Below, piece by piece: positions 17,155-26,656 of a DNA stretch of 64,000 nt; the first letter of the stretch is position 1, and every line of letters starts with the position of its first letter. The stretch is from Fodinisporobacter ferrooxydans. Its GTDB lineage: Bacteria > Bacillota > Bacilli > Tumebacillales > MYW30-H2. Location of the stretch: positions 1,971,001 to 2,035,000 of the forward strand of contig NZ_CP089291.1 in assembly GCF_022818495.1 (NCBI RefSeq), given 5' to 3'. Made by a program: the position numbers and the translations under genes. The notes beneath the pieces were generated by a model. The model had not been told where the DNA came from and did not search any database. It saw only the letters and a program-made list of their open reading frames with translations.

Positions 17155-17997
17155 ATGCGTACCATTCATGTCGATGATATCAAGGATACTGTAGCCAGAT
17201 TGTGCTGGGAAGCATGTTATTATTTACCATTCGATATTCTTGATAGTTTCAAAAAAGCGGAACAAAGAGAAGTTTCTCCTTTGGGAAAATCAATTCTAAA
17301 TCAATTAATTGAAAATGCTGAGGTTGCTGCCACAGAACATATGCCTTACTGTCATGATACTGGATTGGCTGTCGTTTATGTAGAGGTGGGACAGGAAGTG
17401 TACCTTACAGGAGGCTCTTTTCAGGAATCCATTCACGCGGGGGTAAGAAAAGGCTATCAGGAAGGGTTTTTGCGTAAATCAGTGGTTGGAGATCCTTTGC
17501 TTCGCGTCAATACCAATGATAACACACCGGCTGTGATCCACACTGAGATCGTTCCAGGGGATCAAGTTAAAATCACTCTTTTACCCAAAGGTGGCGGAAG
17601 CGAGAATATGAGTGCCATGAAGTTTCTATTGCCCGGTGAAGGAGTAGAAGGAGTTAAAAAATTTGTAATAGAAACCATAGAAGCAGCAGGAGGAAAAGCC
17701 TGTCCACCTGTTATCGTGGGTGTTGGCATTGGCGGCAGTTTTGATAAGGTAACGGCCATTGCGAAGGAAGCTATATTAAGAGAAGTCGGTGTACATCACC
17801 ATGAAACACATATTGCTGAATTGGAAAAAGAATTATTAGAAGAAATCAACAAGACGGGGATCGGCCCTCAAGGATTAGGAGGAGTCAATACGGCCTTGTG
17901 GGTGGCTGTAGAAACATATGCCTGCCATATTACCGCTTTACCAGTTGCTGTGAACATCCAATGCCATGCTGCCCGTAAAAAGTCGGCAGTGATTTAA
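17155..17997 (+). CDS. fumarase/L-tartrate dehydratase-like alpha subunit
   Basis: A 280-residue class I (4Fe-4S) hydro-lyase alpha subunit of the TtdA/FumA N-terminal type. The three cluster cysteines are in PYCHDTG (C66), KACPPV (C183) and IQCHAAR (C270). The enzyme adds or removes water from a hydroxy-dicarboxylate such as fumarate/malate or tartrate. It sits 43 bases after the lyase and 22 before its beta subunit. Because it lies in a catabolic island it may dehydrate a hydroxy acid formed from the imported sugar rather than serve the TCA cycle; the substrate is not determinable here. Confidence 0.88.
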   Translation: MRTIHVDDIKDTVARLCWEACYYLPFDILDSFKKAEQREVSPLGKSILNQLIENAEVAATEHMPYCHDTGLAVVYVEVGQEVYLTGGSFQESIHAGVRKGYQEGFLRKSVVGDPLLRVNTNDNTPAVIHTEIVPGDQVKITLLPKGGGSENMSAMKFLLPGEGVEGVKKFVIETIEAAGGKACPPVIVGVGIGGSFDKVTAIAKEAILREVGVHHHETHIAELEKELLEEINKTGIGPQGLGGVNTALWVAVETYACHITALPVAVNIQCHAARKKSAVI

Positions 17998-18019
17998 AAA
18001 GGAAAGATGGGAAGAAAAC

Positions 18020-18571
18020 ATGGCCGAATATTATTGGGAAACGCCTTTAACCGATGAACAAATTCATCAGCTCCGAATTGGGGATCAGGTATATTTAACC
18101 GGTATCATTTATATGGCAAGGGATGCCGCACATAAGCGAATGGTGGAATTATTGGAGCAGCGTGAGCCGCTGCCCGTTGATCTTAGGCAGCAAATTATCT
18201 TTTATGCAGGGCCTTGCCCACCGAAACCAGGTCAAATCATCGGGCCAACTGCTCCTACCACTGCTTACCGAATGGATCCTTATGCTCCGGCTATGTTTGC
18301 CTATGGAGTTAAAGGAACGATCGGAAAAGGACCGCGTCGCGAGATTGTCAAAGAAGCGTGTAAAACATATGGGGCTGTTTCTTTTGCCGCCATCGGAGGA
18401 TTGTCCGCCATTTTAAGCAAATGTATTAAGGTAGTTGAAATTGTGGCCTATGAAGATTTAGGACCAGAAGCCATTCGGAAATTGGAAGTCGTGAATTTTC
18501 CCGTGTTGGTTGCTTACGATGCGGATGGGCAAGATTTATATGAACAGGAGATTCAGAAATATCGGCGTTGA
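18020..18571 (+). CDS. fumarase/L-tartrate dehydratase-like beta subunit
   Basis: A 183-residue swivelling-domain subunit of the TtdB/FumA C-terminal type, normal in length. Family motifs are GDQVYLTGIIYMARDAAHKR (about 24-43), YAGPCPPKPGQIIGPTAPTT and GKGPRREIVKEACKTYGAV. It completes the iron-sulfur hydro-lyase with the preceding gene, from which it is 22 bases away, with AAGATGGGAAG as a modest ribosome binding site. Confidence 0.88.
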   Translation: MAEYYWETPLTDEQIHQLRIGDQVYLTGIIYMARDAAHKRMVELLEQREPLPVDLRQQIIFYAGPCPPKPGQIIGPTAPTTAYRMDPYAPAMFAYGVKGTIGKGPRREIVKEACKTYGAVSFAAIGGLSAILSKCIKVVEIVAYEDLGPEAIRKLEVVNFPVLVAYDADGQDLYEQEIQKYRR

Positions 18572-18610
18572 AGTAATGCGCATGGATAATTGTCATGAGG
18601 AGGAACTGTC

Positions 18611-19798
18611 TTGAAAAATTCTAAAGAAAAAACAATTGATATGAATGAAGGCAAACTATATCAGGTTCCGACAGACTCTGAAAGAGTGGAAGCATTATTG
18701 CCAACCTTTTGTGTACAAAACCATGCATCAAACATTATGCCTTTAAAAAATGGAGATCTTTTATGTGTATGGTTTTCGGGGACACAAGAAGGAATACCAG
18801 ATATATCAATTTATATGTCAAGGTTTAATAAAGGAGAGTCGGAGTGGTCAACTCCTGTAAAACTATCGGATGATCCCACGAGATCAGAACAAAATCCCGT
18901 ACTCTTTTCAACTCCGGATGGAAAACTATGGATCCTATATACTGCACAAAAGTCAGGCAATCAAGATACGGCAGAGGTTAGATACCGTATTTCTCATGAT
19001 AATGGTTATACATGGGGAGGGATACAGACTTTATTTGATATCCCAGGTATCTTTATACGCCAACCCATTGTAGTTTTAGACAATGGAGAATGGCTTCTGC
19101 CGGTGTTTTATTGTAAAACATTATATGGTGAAAAATGGGTCGGTGATAATGATTACAGTGCAGTGAAAATTTCCAATGATGAGGGAAAAACATGGAGGGA
19201 GTATGAAGTTCCTAACAGTATCGGATGCGTCCATATGAATGTAGAAAAGCTGTCAGATGGTACTTTATTGGCCCTTTTTCGAAGTCGCTGGGCGGACAGA
19301 ATATATGTCAGCAGGTCAAGGGATAACGGTAAAACATGGACGGATCCGGTTCCTACGGAATTGCCAAATAACAATTCGTCTATACAATTTACCAAACTAA
19401 GCAATGGACACCTGGCCCTTGTCTTTAACAACATGAATGCAGATAACTGTACGGAGCGTAGGACTTCATTATACGATGACATTGAGGATGAGGAAGATAG
19501 AGAAAATATTGTTATGGAGCAAAGTAATGTCGATAAAAAGAAGGCATTCTGGGGAGCGCCAAGAGCACCGATGTCAATCGCTGTTTCAGAAGATGAAGGA
19601 AAGACATGGCCCTTCATAAGAGATATAGAAGTAGGCGATGGCTATTGCATGACTAACAATTCGAAGGAAAAATTAAATAGGGAATACTCTTATCCATCTG
19701 TAAAGCAAACACCTGATGGGAAAATCCATATAACATTTACCTATTTCAGACGGTGGATTAAGTATGTATGTATTACTGAGGATTGGATTAAAGCTTGA
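18611..19798 (+). CDS. sialidase-like BNR/Asp-box protein
   Basis: A 395-residue six-bladed beta-propeller protein with four Asp-boxes: SHDNGYTWGG, SNDEGKTWRE, SRDNGKTWTD and SEDEGKTWPF. No signal peptide is present, so it acts in the cytoplasm, unlike secreted sialidases. Bacterial clusters with DapA-family lyases and sugar importers often hold such GH33-like proteins; they may cleave or hydrolyse an unusual glycoside after import. TTG start at 18611 follows GAGGAGG. It is last in the operon 16212-19798, 39 bases after the beta subunit, and has a decayed paralogue at 15509. Confidence 0.78.
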   Translation: MKNSKEKTIDMNEGKLYQVPTDSERVEALLPTFCVQNHASNIMPLKNGDLLCVWFSGTQEGIPDISIYMSRFNKGESEWSTPVKLSDDPTRSEQNPVLFSTPDGKLWILYTAQKSGNQDTAEVRYRISHDNGYTWGGIQTLFDIPGIFIRQPIVVLDNGEWLLPVFYCKTLYGEKWVGDNDYSAVKISNDEGKTWREYEVPNSIGCVHMNVEKLSDGTLLALFRSRWADRIYVSRSRDNGKTWTDPVPTELPNNNSSIQFTKLSNGHLALVFNNMNADNCTERRTSLYDDIEDEEDRENIVMEQSNVDKKKAFWGAPRAPMSIAVSEDEGKTWPFIRDIEVGDGYCMTNNSKEKLNREYSYPSVKQTPDGKIHITFTYFRRWIKYVCITEDWIKA

Positions 19799-19919
19799 TA
19801 AGTTCTTTACAAAGTTATGCAATTTGGCAATTTATTTTGCTGGCTAGCAACACTATTTGTTTATTCCATATCTATAGCTATAATTAATATATGAATATGG
19901 TTATGAAAAAGGGAGGTAA

Positions 19920-20271
19920 ATGTCTTGTGATGCAACTATACAAACTGCCTTTCAATCCGATCTTATAACGGATGGCCATACATGGATCGATATGTTGGAG
20001 AAACGGAACATGATGCCTTATCTGTTTGATGTCGTTGATGGAACGCATCTTGCCCACAAAGCCATCAGAGAACACATTGATCGGGTTGGACAGGTGATTT
20101 ATGTCAGGTCCATTAAGTAGTCTAATTGCGGACGGGATTTTTAAAGGACTCAAGGAAGCGAAAACGGAGATTGGTTATGGTACATCAGAAGCCCGCCTGC
20201 GTATATCGAGAGACGAAGTGGATGAATATGCAAGGAACATGTACTACGCGATGAAAAACACTATTGAATAA
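19920..20271 (+). other. two short unrecognised reading frames, possible gene remnants
   Basis: ATG 19920 (66 residues, ending LAHKAIREHIDRVGQVIYVR) and ATG 20101 (56 residues, including AKTEIGYGTSEARLRISRDE) have protein-like composition. The first follows GGGAGG, but neither resembles a complete family I know. They lie between the sialidase-like gene and a clear alcohol dehydrogenase scrap, in a stretch with no intact gene, so they are likely pieces of broken genes. Small real peptides cannot be excluded. Confidence 0.35.
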
Positions 20272-20300
20272 TATGAAAAAACACAATTAAATAAGATGGA

Positions 20301-20429
20301 AAAACGCAACTTGGGGCTCATGCATATATTGATACAACGACATCCAATGCAGCTGAAGTGTTAAATAAACTTGGCATAGCACGCATGATTTTGGCTACGG
20401 CCCCAAGTAGCGAGGCGATTTCTACTCTC
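20301..20429 (+). pseudogene. internal fragment of a zinc-dependent alcohol dehydrogenase
   Basis: KTQLGAHAYIDTTTSNAAEV and LNKLGIARMILATAPSSEAI are read in one frame; this matches the cofactor-domain segment (xLGAxxYIDsxxxDaaxxLxxLGGAkxILATAPS) of GroES-like medium-chain dehydrogenases. Nothing of the N-terminal catalytic domain or the C-terminal part was seen. The rest of the stretch to 20731 holds no recognisable gene. Confidence 0.65.
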
Positions 20430-20731
20430 GCATGCTCGTCGATGAATTTTTACCGTTATGAATCGAGAGCGACCTGCACCTGCCATAAAAGTTTTCTTCG
20501 ACTCAAAGATTCATGCTACAAATTTTTCGGAATTTTCTTCTTGCAATCCGCTTACCGTGTGATTTAACTCTTATCTCCTTGCGTATAAAATAACAATAAA
20601 AAACAAAAAAGATCGTGTGCTGAAAAGGGACAGATACTAATATATAAGATATTTAAGCCGGAAATTTACTAAGGCAGTTAAGAATGCCAATTAGATCAAG
20701 TATAAAACGAGGGATTATTTCATATCATGAT

Positions 20732-21730
20732 TTAATTTAAATTTTTAAATACTCTTCTGCCTTCTTGGTGAGATTTTGCTGCTAATTCATTCATTTCCGT
20801 TAATCGGATGACATCTTCCTTTTTGATGTCAGTCTCTGTATCATGAATAATTGATTCTATCCATTGAGTAAACGCCATTGGTTTTCTTTCAGGTAATTGA
20901 GGTTCAAACCATTGGCCGTCATGAATCCTTGTGCTTCTTATTTTTACATGGCTATCTTCAATACGAATCGTTCCTTCCGTTCCAAAAATCTCCAGGATAA
21001 AGGGGCACTTTCTGGTTACAAAGGATGCTTCCAATATCCCTATGGCACCAGATGTATATTCAACGAATACGACAGAGTTATCATCTACCTTGTCATTTTT
21101 AAATTTACTTAAATTGGCTGAAACATGTTTAACTTCTCCGCCCAAACGGTTCGTTATATATATGGGATGCGCTCCAAAATCGACGAAAGCTCCGCCGCCG
21201 CACAGTTCTTCATCAAAGAAGGATTCCGGCAACCACCCATTGGGATTATTTTCAGCAGGCAATGCGCCATCATGAGCAACCTTACATCTCAAAGTATTAA
21301 CTTTGCCAACCAGCCCGCTATGGATAGCCTCTTGCGCATACAAAAAATAGGGTTCCATAAGTCTAGGCAGTGAAACCATAAGTTTCACATTGTTTTTTTC
21401 TACAACTTCATAGATAGCATTGCAATCATGAACAGTAAAAGCCAGAATCTTTTCGGTGAATATGTGTTTGCCGGCCATTGCAGCGCGCGAAATGATTTCT
21501 TTATGCATAACTGTGGGTGCAGCCACTATTACCGCATCGATTGAGCGATCATTGAATATGTCCGCTATTTGTGGCTCAAAACGAACTCCGAGTTCCCTGG
21601 CCCATTGCATGCCTCTTGCTTCCTTTTCATCCCAGACCTTTACAATTTCTACATTCGGATTCTCCTTTGCATATCCCGCATACTCATCGGCATGTACATG
21701 CCATCTGCTTAATAAAGCTACTCGTAACAT
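20732..21730 (-). CDS. Gfo/Idh/MocA-family oxidoreductase
   Basis: A 332-residue NAD(P)-dependent sugar/inositol-type dehydrogenase. The Rossmann part carries DAVIVAAPTVMHKEI and AGKHIFTEKIL (the catalytic-lysine motif EKP is EKI here), and the C-terminal part has GGGAFVDFGAHPIYI, a variant of the GGGxLxDxGxH motif. The family oxidises or epimerises sugars and sugar derivatives. It faces the sialidase-like operon and probably belongs to the same catabolic island. The ribosome binding site AGAGAGGTG precedes ATG at 21730. The EKI variant is uncommon but tolerated in some members. Confidence 0.85.
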   Translation of the reverse strand: MLRVALLSRWHVHADEYAGYAKENPNVEIVKVWDEKEARGMQWARELGVRFEPQIADIFNDRSIDAVIVAAPTVMHKEIISRAAMAGKHIFTEKILAFTVHDCNAIYEVVEKNNVKLMVSLPRLMEPYFLYAQEAIHSGLVGKVNTLRCKVAHDGALPAENNPNGWLPESFFDEELCGGGAFVDFGAHPIYITNRLGGEVKHVSANLSKFKNDKVDDNSVVFVEYTSGAIGILEASFVTRKCPFILEIFGTEGTIRIEDSHVKIRSTRIHDGQWFEPQLPERKPMAFTQWIESIIHDTETDIKKEDVIRLTEMNELAAKSHQEGRRVFKNLN

Positions 21731-21753
21731 AACTTTACACCTCTCTTGTTAAA

Positions 21754-21910
21754 GAGGATGTTCAAAAAGTAGTCAAAACTCCACGGCGGATTGCTTTGCC
21801 GAATCCCAAAAAGCTTTGCTTATGCACCAAACACGTACACTCCGTCGGCTTTTCGTGCTTCGGCTTCGCACTCCTTGTGTCTTACTTGACCACTTATTGA
21901 ACACGCACTC
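21754..21910. repeat. MITE-like element with terminal inverted repeats
   Basis: GTTCAAAAAGTAGTCAA (21760-21776) and the complement of 21886-21902 agree at 15 of 17 positions; the arms enclose about 110 bases without coding signal, in which GC-richer CGGCTTCG-type tracts occur. Size and structure fit a miniature inverted-repeat element or other interspersed repeat. A partial copy of the end, GATGTTCAATAAAGGG, lies at 22014-22029. Confidence 0.5.
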
Positions 21911-22411
21911 AATTGGAATTTACGTAGACCCTTCCTTTCACTTAAAAGCAAGTATATCATGAAACTTGACAGGTTGCATTCCGACTTTTCCACCGATGTC
22001 CGCGCCTTGACAGGATGTTCAATAAAGGGTAAAATCCTTTTTGTAAATCATTACCCGCGATATCATAAATGTTGAAAATAAAGTTCGGATCGTTGCAAAT
22101 AAAGGTGAATACAAACAAAGCTGAATACAAACTGAATATCCTTAGGTAGACTACTCAAAAAACCGATTTTGGTTAGTTGACAGTAAACCGACAATTTTCA
22201 GAATTTAATGGTTTTCACAATGGCCGTTAAATTTTGGACTTGTCGGTTTTTTTGTTGGGAAAATACGAGAGCAACACAATAAAAGGAAAAACACAGAAGA
22301 AAAAAGCCAAATGAAAGCAATTCGTGTTGCCAACTTGTTTTACATTGCTTTCCGTATTGGATCAAAAATTTTAGCAGTTGCGGGTATATCCTTTTGATGG
22401 AGGGGTGCTGG
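21911..22411. other. AT-rich gap upstream of the dab operon
   Basis: No gene was found in these 500 bases. They include the MITE-end-like sequence at 22014 and a strong hairpin at 22185-22253. TTGACA at 22177-22182 is a -35-like hexamer, but no well-spaced -10 follows. Confidence 0.45.
22185..22253 (+). terminator. long hairpin with T tract upstream of dabB
   Basis: Outer arms AAACCGACAA (22185-22194) and TTGTCGGTTT (22240-22249) pair perfectly; inner arms AATTTAATGG and CCGTTAAATT pair with one mismatch. The downstream arm runs into seven T residues. No gene precedes it on the plus strand for 450 bases, so it is either the terminator of a small RNA or an attenuator of the dabBA operon. Confidence 0.6.
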
Positions 22412-23944
22412 ATGTTCATTCCGTTGAATTTTTTGTTGCTGCCGGCAGCGTTTTTTGTGTCGCTAGCGGTTTGTGCGTTTAGCGCGCTGATCCTGTTGCA
22501 TCCACGTATTTCTTTGAGTTTTGTTCGCATTCATGTCGGTCTATGCGGGCTGCCTCCGCTGGTTGCCCTCTTGTCTCTTGTCACGAACCATGGGAATGGG
22601 ATGTTTGGCCCATGGCGCTTTGATCCCCTTGCATGGCTGACGGTTTTGTTTGTCCTTACAATCGGTTTGATCGTGCAGCGCTATTCCGTACGCTATTTGC
22701 TTGGCGACCGCCATTATCGAAAATACTTTGCGCTCTTGACACTTACCACGGGTGCCGTTTCAGTTGCCTGGTCAAGCAATGATCTTCGCCTTCTGTTGGC
22801 GTGCTGGGGTGCTACACTTCTGGGGCTGACATTGCTCATAGGGTTAAATCGAGAGTGGCAAGTGGCCAGAACCGCGGCCGTCCTTTCTGGCCGACTGTAT
22901 GCACTTAGCTGGCTGGTTTTGTTGACGGCGCTAACCTGGCTTGCGCAAGTCACGGGACATTGGCAGTTATCCCTTGTGTTTGCCAAAGGCGGACTGGCGC
23001 ATTTGGGTTCATGGGAGAGAACCGGCATATGCCTGCTATTGATCGTTGCTGTTGCGATTCCGGCGGCACAATGGCCTTTCCAACGCTGGTTGCTGGACTC
23101 TGTAGTTGCCCCAACGCCCGTCTCCGCAGTGATGCATGCGGGTTTGGTGAATGCCGGCGGAATTCTTCTGACGCGTTTCGCGCCGCTTTTTAACGGCGGT
23201 TTGTCCCAGGTGTTTTTGATGGTTCTCTCTGGTATTTCGGTCTTGCTGGGGACTGGAATTATTTTGGTCCAAGTCGACTATAAACGACAGTTGGTAGGCT
23301 CCACGATTGCACAGATGGGATTTATGCTGATTCAGTGTGCATTAGGCGCTTATTTGGCGGCTATTATTCATGCCGTGTTGCACGGTCTGTTCAAATCCGC
23401 TCTTTTCTTACAGGCTGGCTCAGCCATACATCACAACCAGCCAAAGATGGGCGCGACACCGCTCTCGTCATTTTTATGGATCATGACGGGCGGTGTTCCG
23501 GGTCTTTTAGCGGGGATTGGTTTTTGGTCAATTGACAATGGAGGGGTTTATCAATGGATTAGCGCTCTAATCTTGGTGGGATCTGTGTGGTTTGCCTGGA
23601 TACAACTCGTGGCTTTTGGTTACGGGCGCATCGGGCGGATTGCGGGAATTTCCCTATTGGCTGGAGCGGCAATCGTATTCGGCATCGTCCATGACGCTTT
23701 TTACGGGTTGTTGCACGAAACCGTCCGGCAAGGAATCGAACCACCCACATCAGCAGTCGTTTTGGTTCTTTTCTTATTGTTGTCAAGCGGAGCGATAGGT
23801 GTTTGGGTATCCCGCCGCCATTCTGCCCCTTTTGCCGTACTCTACTTGTGGCTTGTCCGATTGGGCGAGACCCATCGCGATTTGGTCGAAAGTCATCCGA
23901 AGCATCTTGGATTCAGTCTGTCTCAAGGAGGGAGCAAGCGATGA
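22412..23944 (+). CDS. dabB: DabB/MpsA, NuoL-like membrane subunit of DIC transporter
   Basis: A 510-residue polytopic membrane protein of the proton-translocating NADH-quinone oxidoreductase/MrpA antiporter family (NuoL-like). The conserved PTPVSAVMHAGLVNAGGILL motif (about 233-252) and the later HAVLHGLFKSALFLQAGS are seen. With DabA it forms the energy-coupled CO2/bicarbonate accumulation system known as DAB or MpsAB. ATG 22412 was chosen because GGAGGGG ends 6 bases before it; an upstream ATG at 22397 overlaps that site. The stop overlaps the dabA start (ATGA). Confidence 0.92.
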   Translation: MFIPLNFLLLPAAFFVSLAVCAFSALILLHPRISLSFVRIHVGLCGLPPLVALLSLVTNHGNGMFGPWRFDPLAWLTVLFVLTIGLIVQRYSVRYLLGDRHYRKYFALLTLTTGAVSVAWSSNDLRLLLACWGATLLGLTLLIGLNREWQVARTAAVLSGRLYALSWLVLLTALTWLAQVTGHWQLSLVFAKGGLAHLGSWERTGICLLLIVAVAIPAAQWPFQRWLLDSVVAPTPVSAVMHAGLVNAGGILLTRFAPLFNGGLSQVFLMVLSGISVLLGTGIILVQVDYKRQLVGSTIAQMGFMLIQCALGAYLAAIIHAVLHGLFKSALFLQAGSAIHHNQPKMGATPLSSFLWIMTGGVPGLLAGIGFWSIDNGGVYQWISALILVGSVWFAWIQLVAFGYGRIGRIAGISLLAGAAIVFGIVHDAFYGLLHETVRQGIEPPTSAVVLVLFLLLSSGAIGVWVSRRHSAPFAVLYLWLVRLGETHRDLVESHPKHLGFSLSQGGSKR

Positions 23945-26610
23945 ATGGAACGTTGACATTACCCGATCAATCCGAATTGCAAAAGGAAATTTTGCCGTCT
24001 GATTCCTTTCGTCTTGACATTGACCTTAATCCTGAACCTGATCGGAATTCCGGTCTTGATACTGGCGAGTTGGTGAAGGCCGCCAGCCGAGTCATCGCAC
24101 CGCTTGGACCGATTGCCACGTTTGCGGCGCGCCACCCTTGGCAGGGACTGGAAGAACAGTCATTTGAACAGGCGGCTCGCTTTCTCAAAGAGATTCGTGG
24201 CGTGGATCTGTATCCGAGCGTTTCCATGTTGAAGGCTGCGAAGAATCGGGGCGAGATCGATCCGGATATTCTGGAAAAAGGATTGCAACATTGGCTTGAT
24301 TTGCAGCCTCTTGATTTGCCAAGGGAGGTTGCGGAGGGATTTTGCCGGGCTGCACTGCAACTGGATGAGTTGCCGCCCCGTCTGTCGGAAGCTACTGAGT
24401 TGAAGAGTATCGCAGAGAAACTGAGTGGATTGAAATGGCAGATAAACGAGAAGCGTCCAATCCAGACATGGAGCATGCGTTTGGAAAGGCGAGTCGGCGA
24501 GAGGGTGGCCCAAGATCTTGATCGCCACGTAATCAAATGGTGCAAGTTGTTCTTGGATCGATCCCAGGCGGCCTGGTCGCTGCCAAATCGCGAGGAAGGT
24601 TTCTATCGCGCCTGGCGCCGGCTTGTTCCCTACGACCCGGCACTTCGTCGTTCGCTGCGCCGGCGATTAAAAGATTGGCCGCAAGAGGCAGATGCCGCTC
24701 TAAAAGAAGCGTTGTCGGCACTTGAAATCCCGCAGGAGCAGATTCAAAGCTATCTTGAGGCGCATTTGCTTTCCTTGCCGGGGTGGGCGGGAATGATGCT
24801 TTGGCACTCGCAACATTCGGCTCAGGAACATTTCCTTCTAACAGAATATTTGGCTGTCCGGATTTCCATGGAGTGGGTCTTGATTCAACCGTATCTGCCC
24901 TTGTCAGAGCAAAAATCTGAGGATACGCCGCATTTGGTTCCATTGGTTGCGGCGTGGACCCATTGGGGTGACATGCCGATCGAAGCTTGGTCGCAGCTAT
25001 CTTCATCCGAACAAAAAGGACGTTTGGCTCTCGCGCATCGGTTTGATGACTCCCTCCGCAAACGCCTCTGGCTGGAAGCCTGGGAGCAAACATACGAAGA
25101 GCGATTAAAAGAGATGATCACGTCAAAACAGCTTGTATCTGATGAGGGAAAGCATGTGTTGGCGCAATTTGCATTTTGTATTGATGTGCGTTCCGAACCC
25201 TTTCGCCGCAAGCTTGAAGAAGCCGGTCCTTTTGAAACGTATGGAGTTGCCGGCTTTTTCGGATTGCCGATCGAGATACGTGAACTTGGCGGCGAACATG
25301 GGCATCCCTCCTTGCCGGTTATGCTTAAACCGCAGCACCAAGTAAATGAGTCTTCTTCCGAGTTTCAATTCATACAATATCAACAACGTCGACAGGCAGT
25401 ACATGCAATCAATCGTACGTTTCAGTCGATGAAACAAAATCTGCCGACCAGCTTATTGCTGCCGGAGGTAAGCGGCCCATGGCTTAGCTTGCAAATGTTG
25501 GTGCGCAGCTTTTTTCCGCGTGGCGGAGGGCGGGTTTTCCGCCGGATCCGGCAAGCATGGCTGCGTAAACCGGCTACGGAACTCTCGCTGGACCGCGTGT
25601 GTACGGAAAAGGAATTGCCGATCGGCTTTTCTGAAGACGAGAAAGTGCGCTATGTACGACAAGCCCTGAAAATGATGGGACTGACTGATCATTTTGCTCC
25701 ATTCGTGGTGATTTGCGGGCATGGAAGCCACAGCACCAACAATCCCTATGCCGCCGCATTGGACTGTGGCGCTTGCGGAGGAGTGTCGGGCGCTTTTAAC
25801 GCCCGGGTCCTGGCAACTTTGTGCAACCTTCCAAAGGTAAGAAAGACTCTTGCAAAAGAAGGAATCTCCATTCCGGAAGACACGGTTTTCGCGGCGGCCG
25901 AGCATATAACGACAGGGAATGAATTGCGTTGGCTGTATGTGCCCAAACTGTCCGATGCGGCTCAAGAAGCATTTGACCGAATCCAGGCCGTGTTGCCAAA
26001 AGTTCGTTATAATGTAAACGAAGAGCAATTGATGAAATTGCCCCGTCTCGGTTCCCGTTTTGAAAAACCGGAGACGGAGATGCAACGCCTGGCGGAAGAT
26101 TGGAGCGAGGTGCGTCCGGAATGGGGGCTGGCGCGTAACGCTGCATGTATCATTGGTGACCGCCGGCTTACAAAGGATTGCAATTTGGACGGGAGAGCCT
26201 TTCTGCACAACTATGACTGGTGGAAGGATCATGACGGGACTTTGCTTGCCGGCATTATCGCAGGGCCGGCAACGGTGGCCCAATGGATAAACCTGCAGTA
26301 TTACGCATCGACCGTTGCGCCGAATTATTATGGCAGCGGGAATAAAGCTACCCAAACCATTACTGCCGGTATCGGCGTCATGCAGGGAAACGCAAGTGAT
26401 TTGCTGGCCGGACTTCCCTGGCAGTCCGTCATGAAATCGGATCAAGAGGCGTATCATGCTCCGTTGCGGTTGCTGGTGCTCATCGAAGCGCCACGGGAGT
26501 ATGTGAAACGATTGTTAAATCAGGATCCCTCGTTCCGCCAAAAAGTTCAAAACGGATGGATTCGGCTTGCGACCATTGATCCTGAAGGATACTGGGAGAG
26601 TTGGTCATAA
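23941..26610 (+). CDS. dabA: DabA/MpsB, carbonic-anhydrase-like subunit of DIC transporter
   Basis: An 889-residue UPF0753/DUF2309 protein. The beta-carbonic-anhydrase-like zinc site is intact: C413 and D415 (FAFCIDVRSEP), H594 (ICGHGSHSTNN) and C609 (ALDCGACGG). The spacing of 2 and 15 residues equals that of the characterised DabA site. It is thought to convert CO2 to bicarbonate in the cytoplasm in a vectorial reaction driven through DabB. ATG 23941 overlaps the dabB stop; an open frame continues upstream inside dabB but lacks an own ribosome binding site, while GGAGGGAGC lies just before 23941. Confidence 0.94.
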   Translation: MNGTLTLPDQSELQKEILPSDSFRLDIDLNPEPDRNSGLDTGELVKAASRVIAPLGPIATFAARHPWQGLEEQSFEQAARFLKEIRGVDLYPSVSMLKAAKNRGEIDPDILEKGLQHWLDLQPLDLPREVAEGFCRAALQLDELPPRLSEATELKSIAEKLSGLKWQINEKRPIQTWSMRLERRVGERVAQDLDRHVIKWCKLFLDRSQAAWSLPNREEGFYRAWRRLVPYDPALRRSLRRRLKDWPQEADAALKEALSALEIPQEQIQSYLEAHLLSLPGWAGMMLWHSQHSAQEHFLLTEYLAVRISMEWVLIQPYLPLSEQKSEDTPHLVPLVAAWTHWGDMPIEAWSQLSSSEQKGRLALAHRFDDSLRKRLWLEAWEQTYEERLKEMITSKQLVSDEGKHVLAQFAFCIDVRSEPFRRKLEEAGPFETYGVAGFFGLPIEIRELGGEHGHPSLPVMLKPQHQVNESSSEFQFIQYQQRRQAVHAINRTFQSMKQNLPTSLLLPEVSGPWLSLQMLVRSFFPRGGGRVFRRIRQAWLRKPATELSLDRVCTEKELPIGFSEDEKVRYVRQALKMMGLTDHFAPFVVICGHGSHSTNNPYAAALDCGACGGVSGAFNARVLATLCNLPKVRKTLAKEGISIPEDTVFAAAEHITTGNELRWLYVPKLSDAAQEAFDRIQAVLPKVRYNVNEEQLMKLPRLGSRFEKPETEMQRLAEDWSEVRPEWGLARNAACIIGDRRLTKDCNLDGRAFLHNYDWWKDHDGTLLAGIIAGPATVAQWINLQYYASTVAPNYYGSGNKATQTITAGIGVMQGNASDLLAGLPWQSVMKSDQEAYHAPLRLLVLIEAPREYVKRLLNQDPSFRQKVQNGWIRLATIDPEGYWESWS

Positions 26611-26656
26611 CTGTCACACATGAAAATTAAAACGGTTAAAAAAGGAAAACGTCACT

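Noticed and set aside
23803-23940. Upstream extension of dabA inside dabB
   Set aside because: The frame is open, but the ribosome binding site and ATGA overlap at 23941 and family length argue for the later start.
25453-26457. Long open frame on the minus strand inside dabA (334 codons)
   Set aside because: It is fully antisense to the well-supported dabA, has no recognisable domain and no ribosome binding site; codon bias of dabA explains it.
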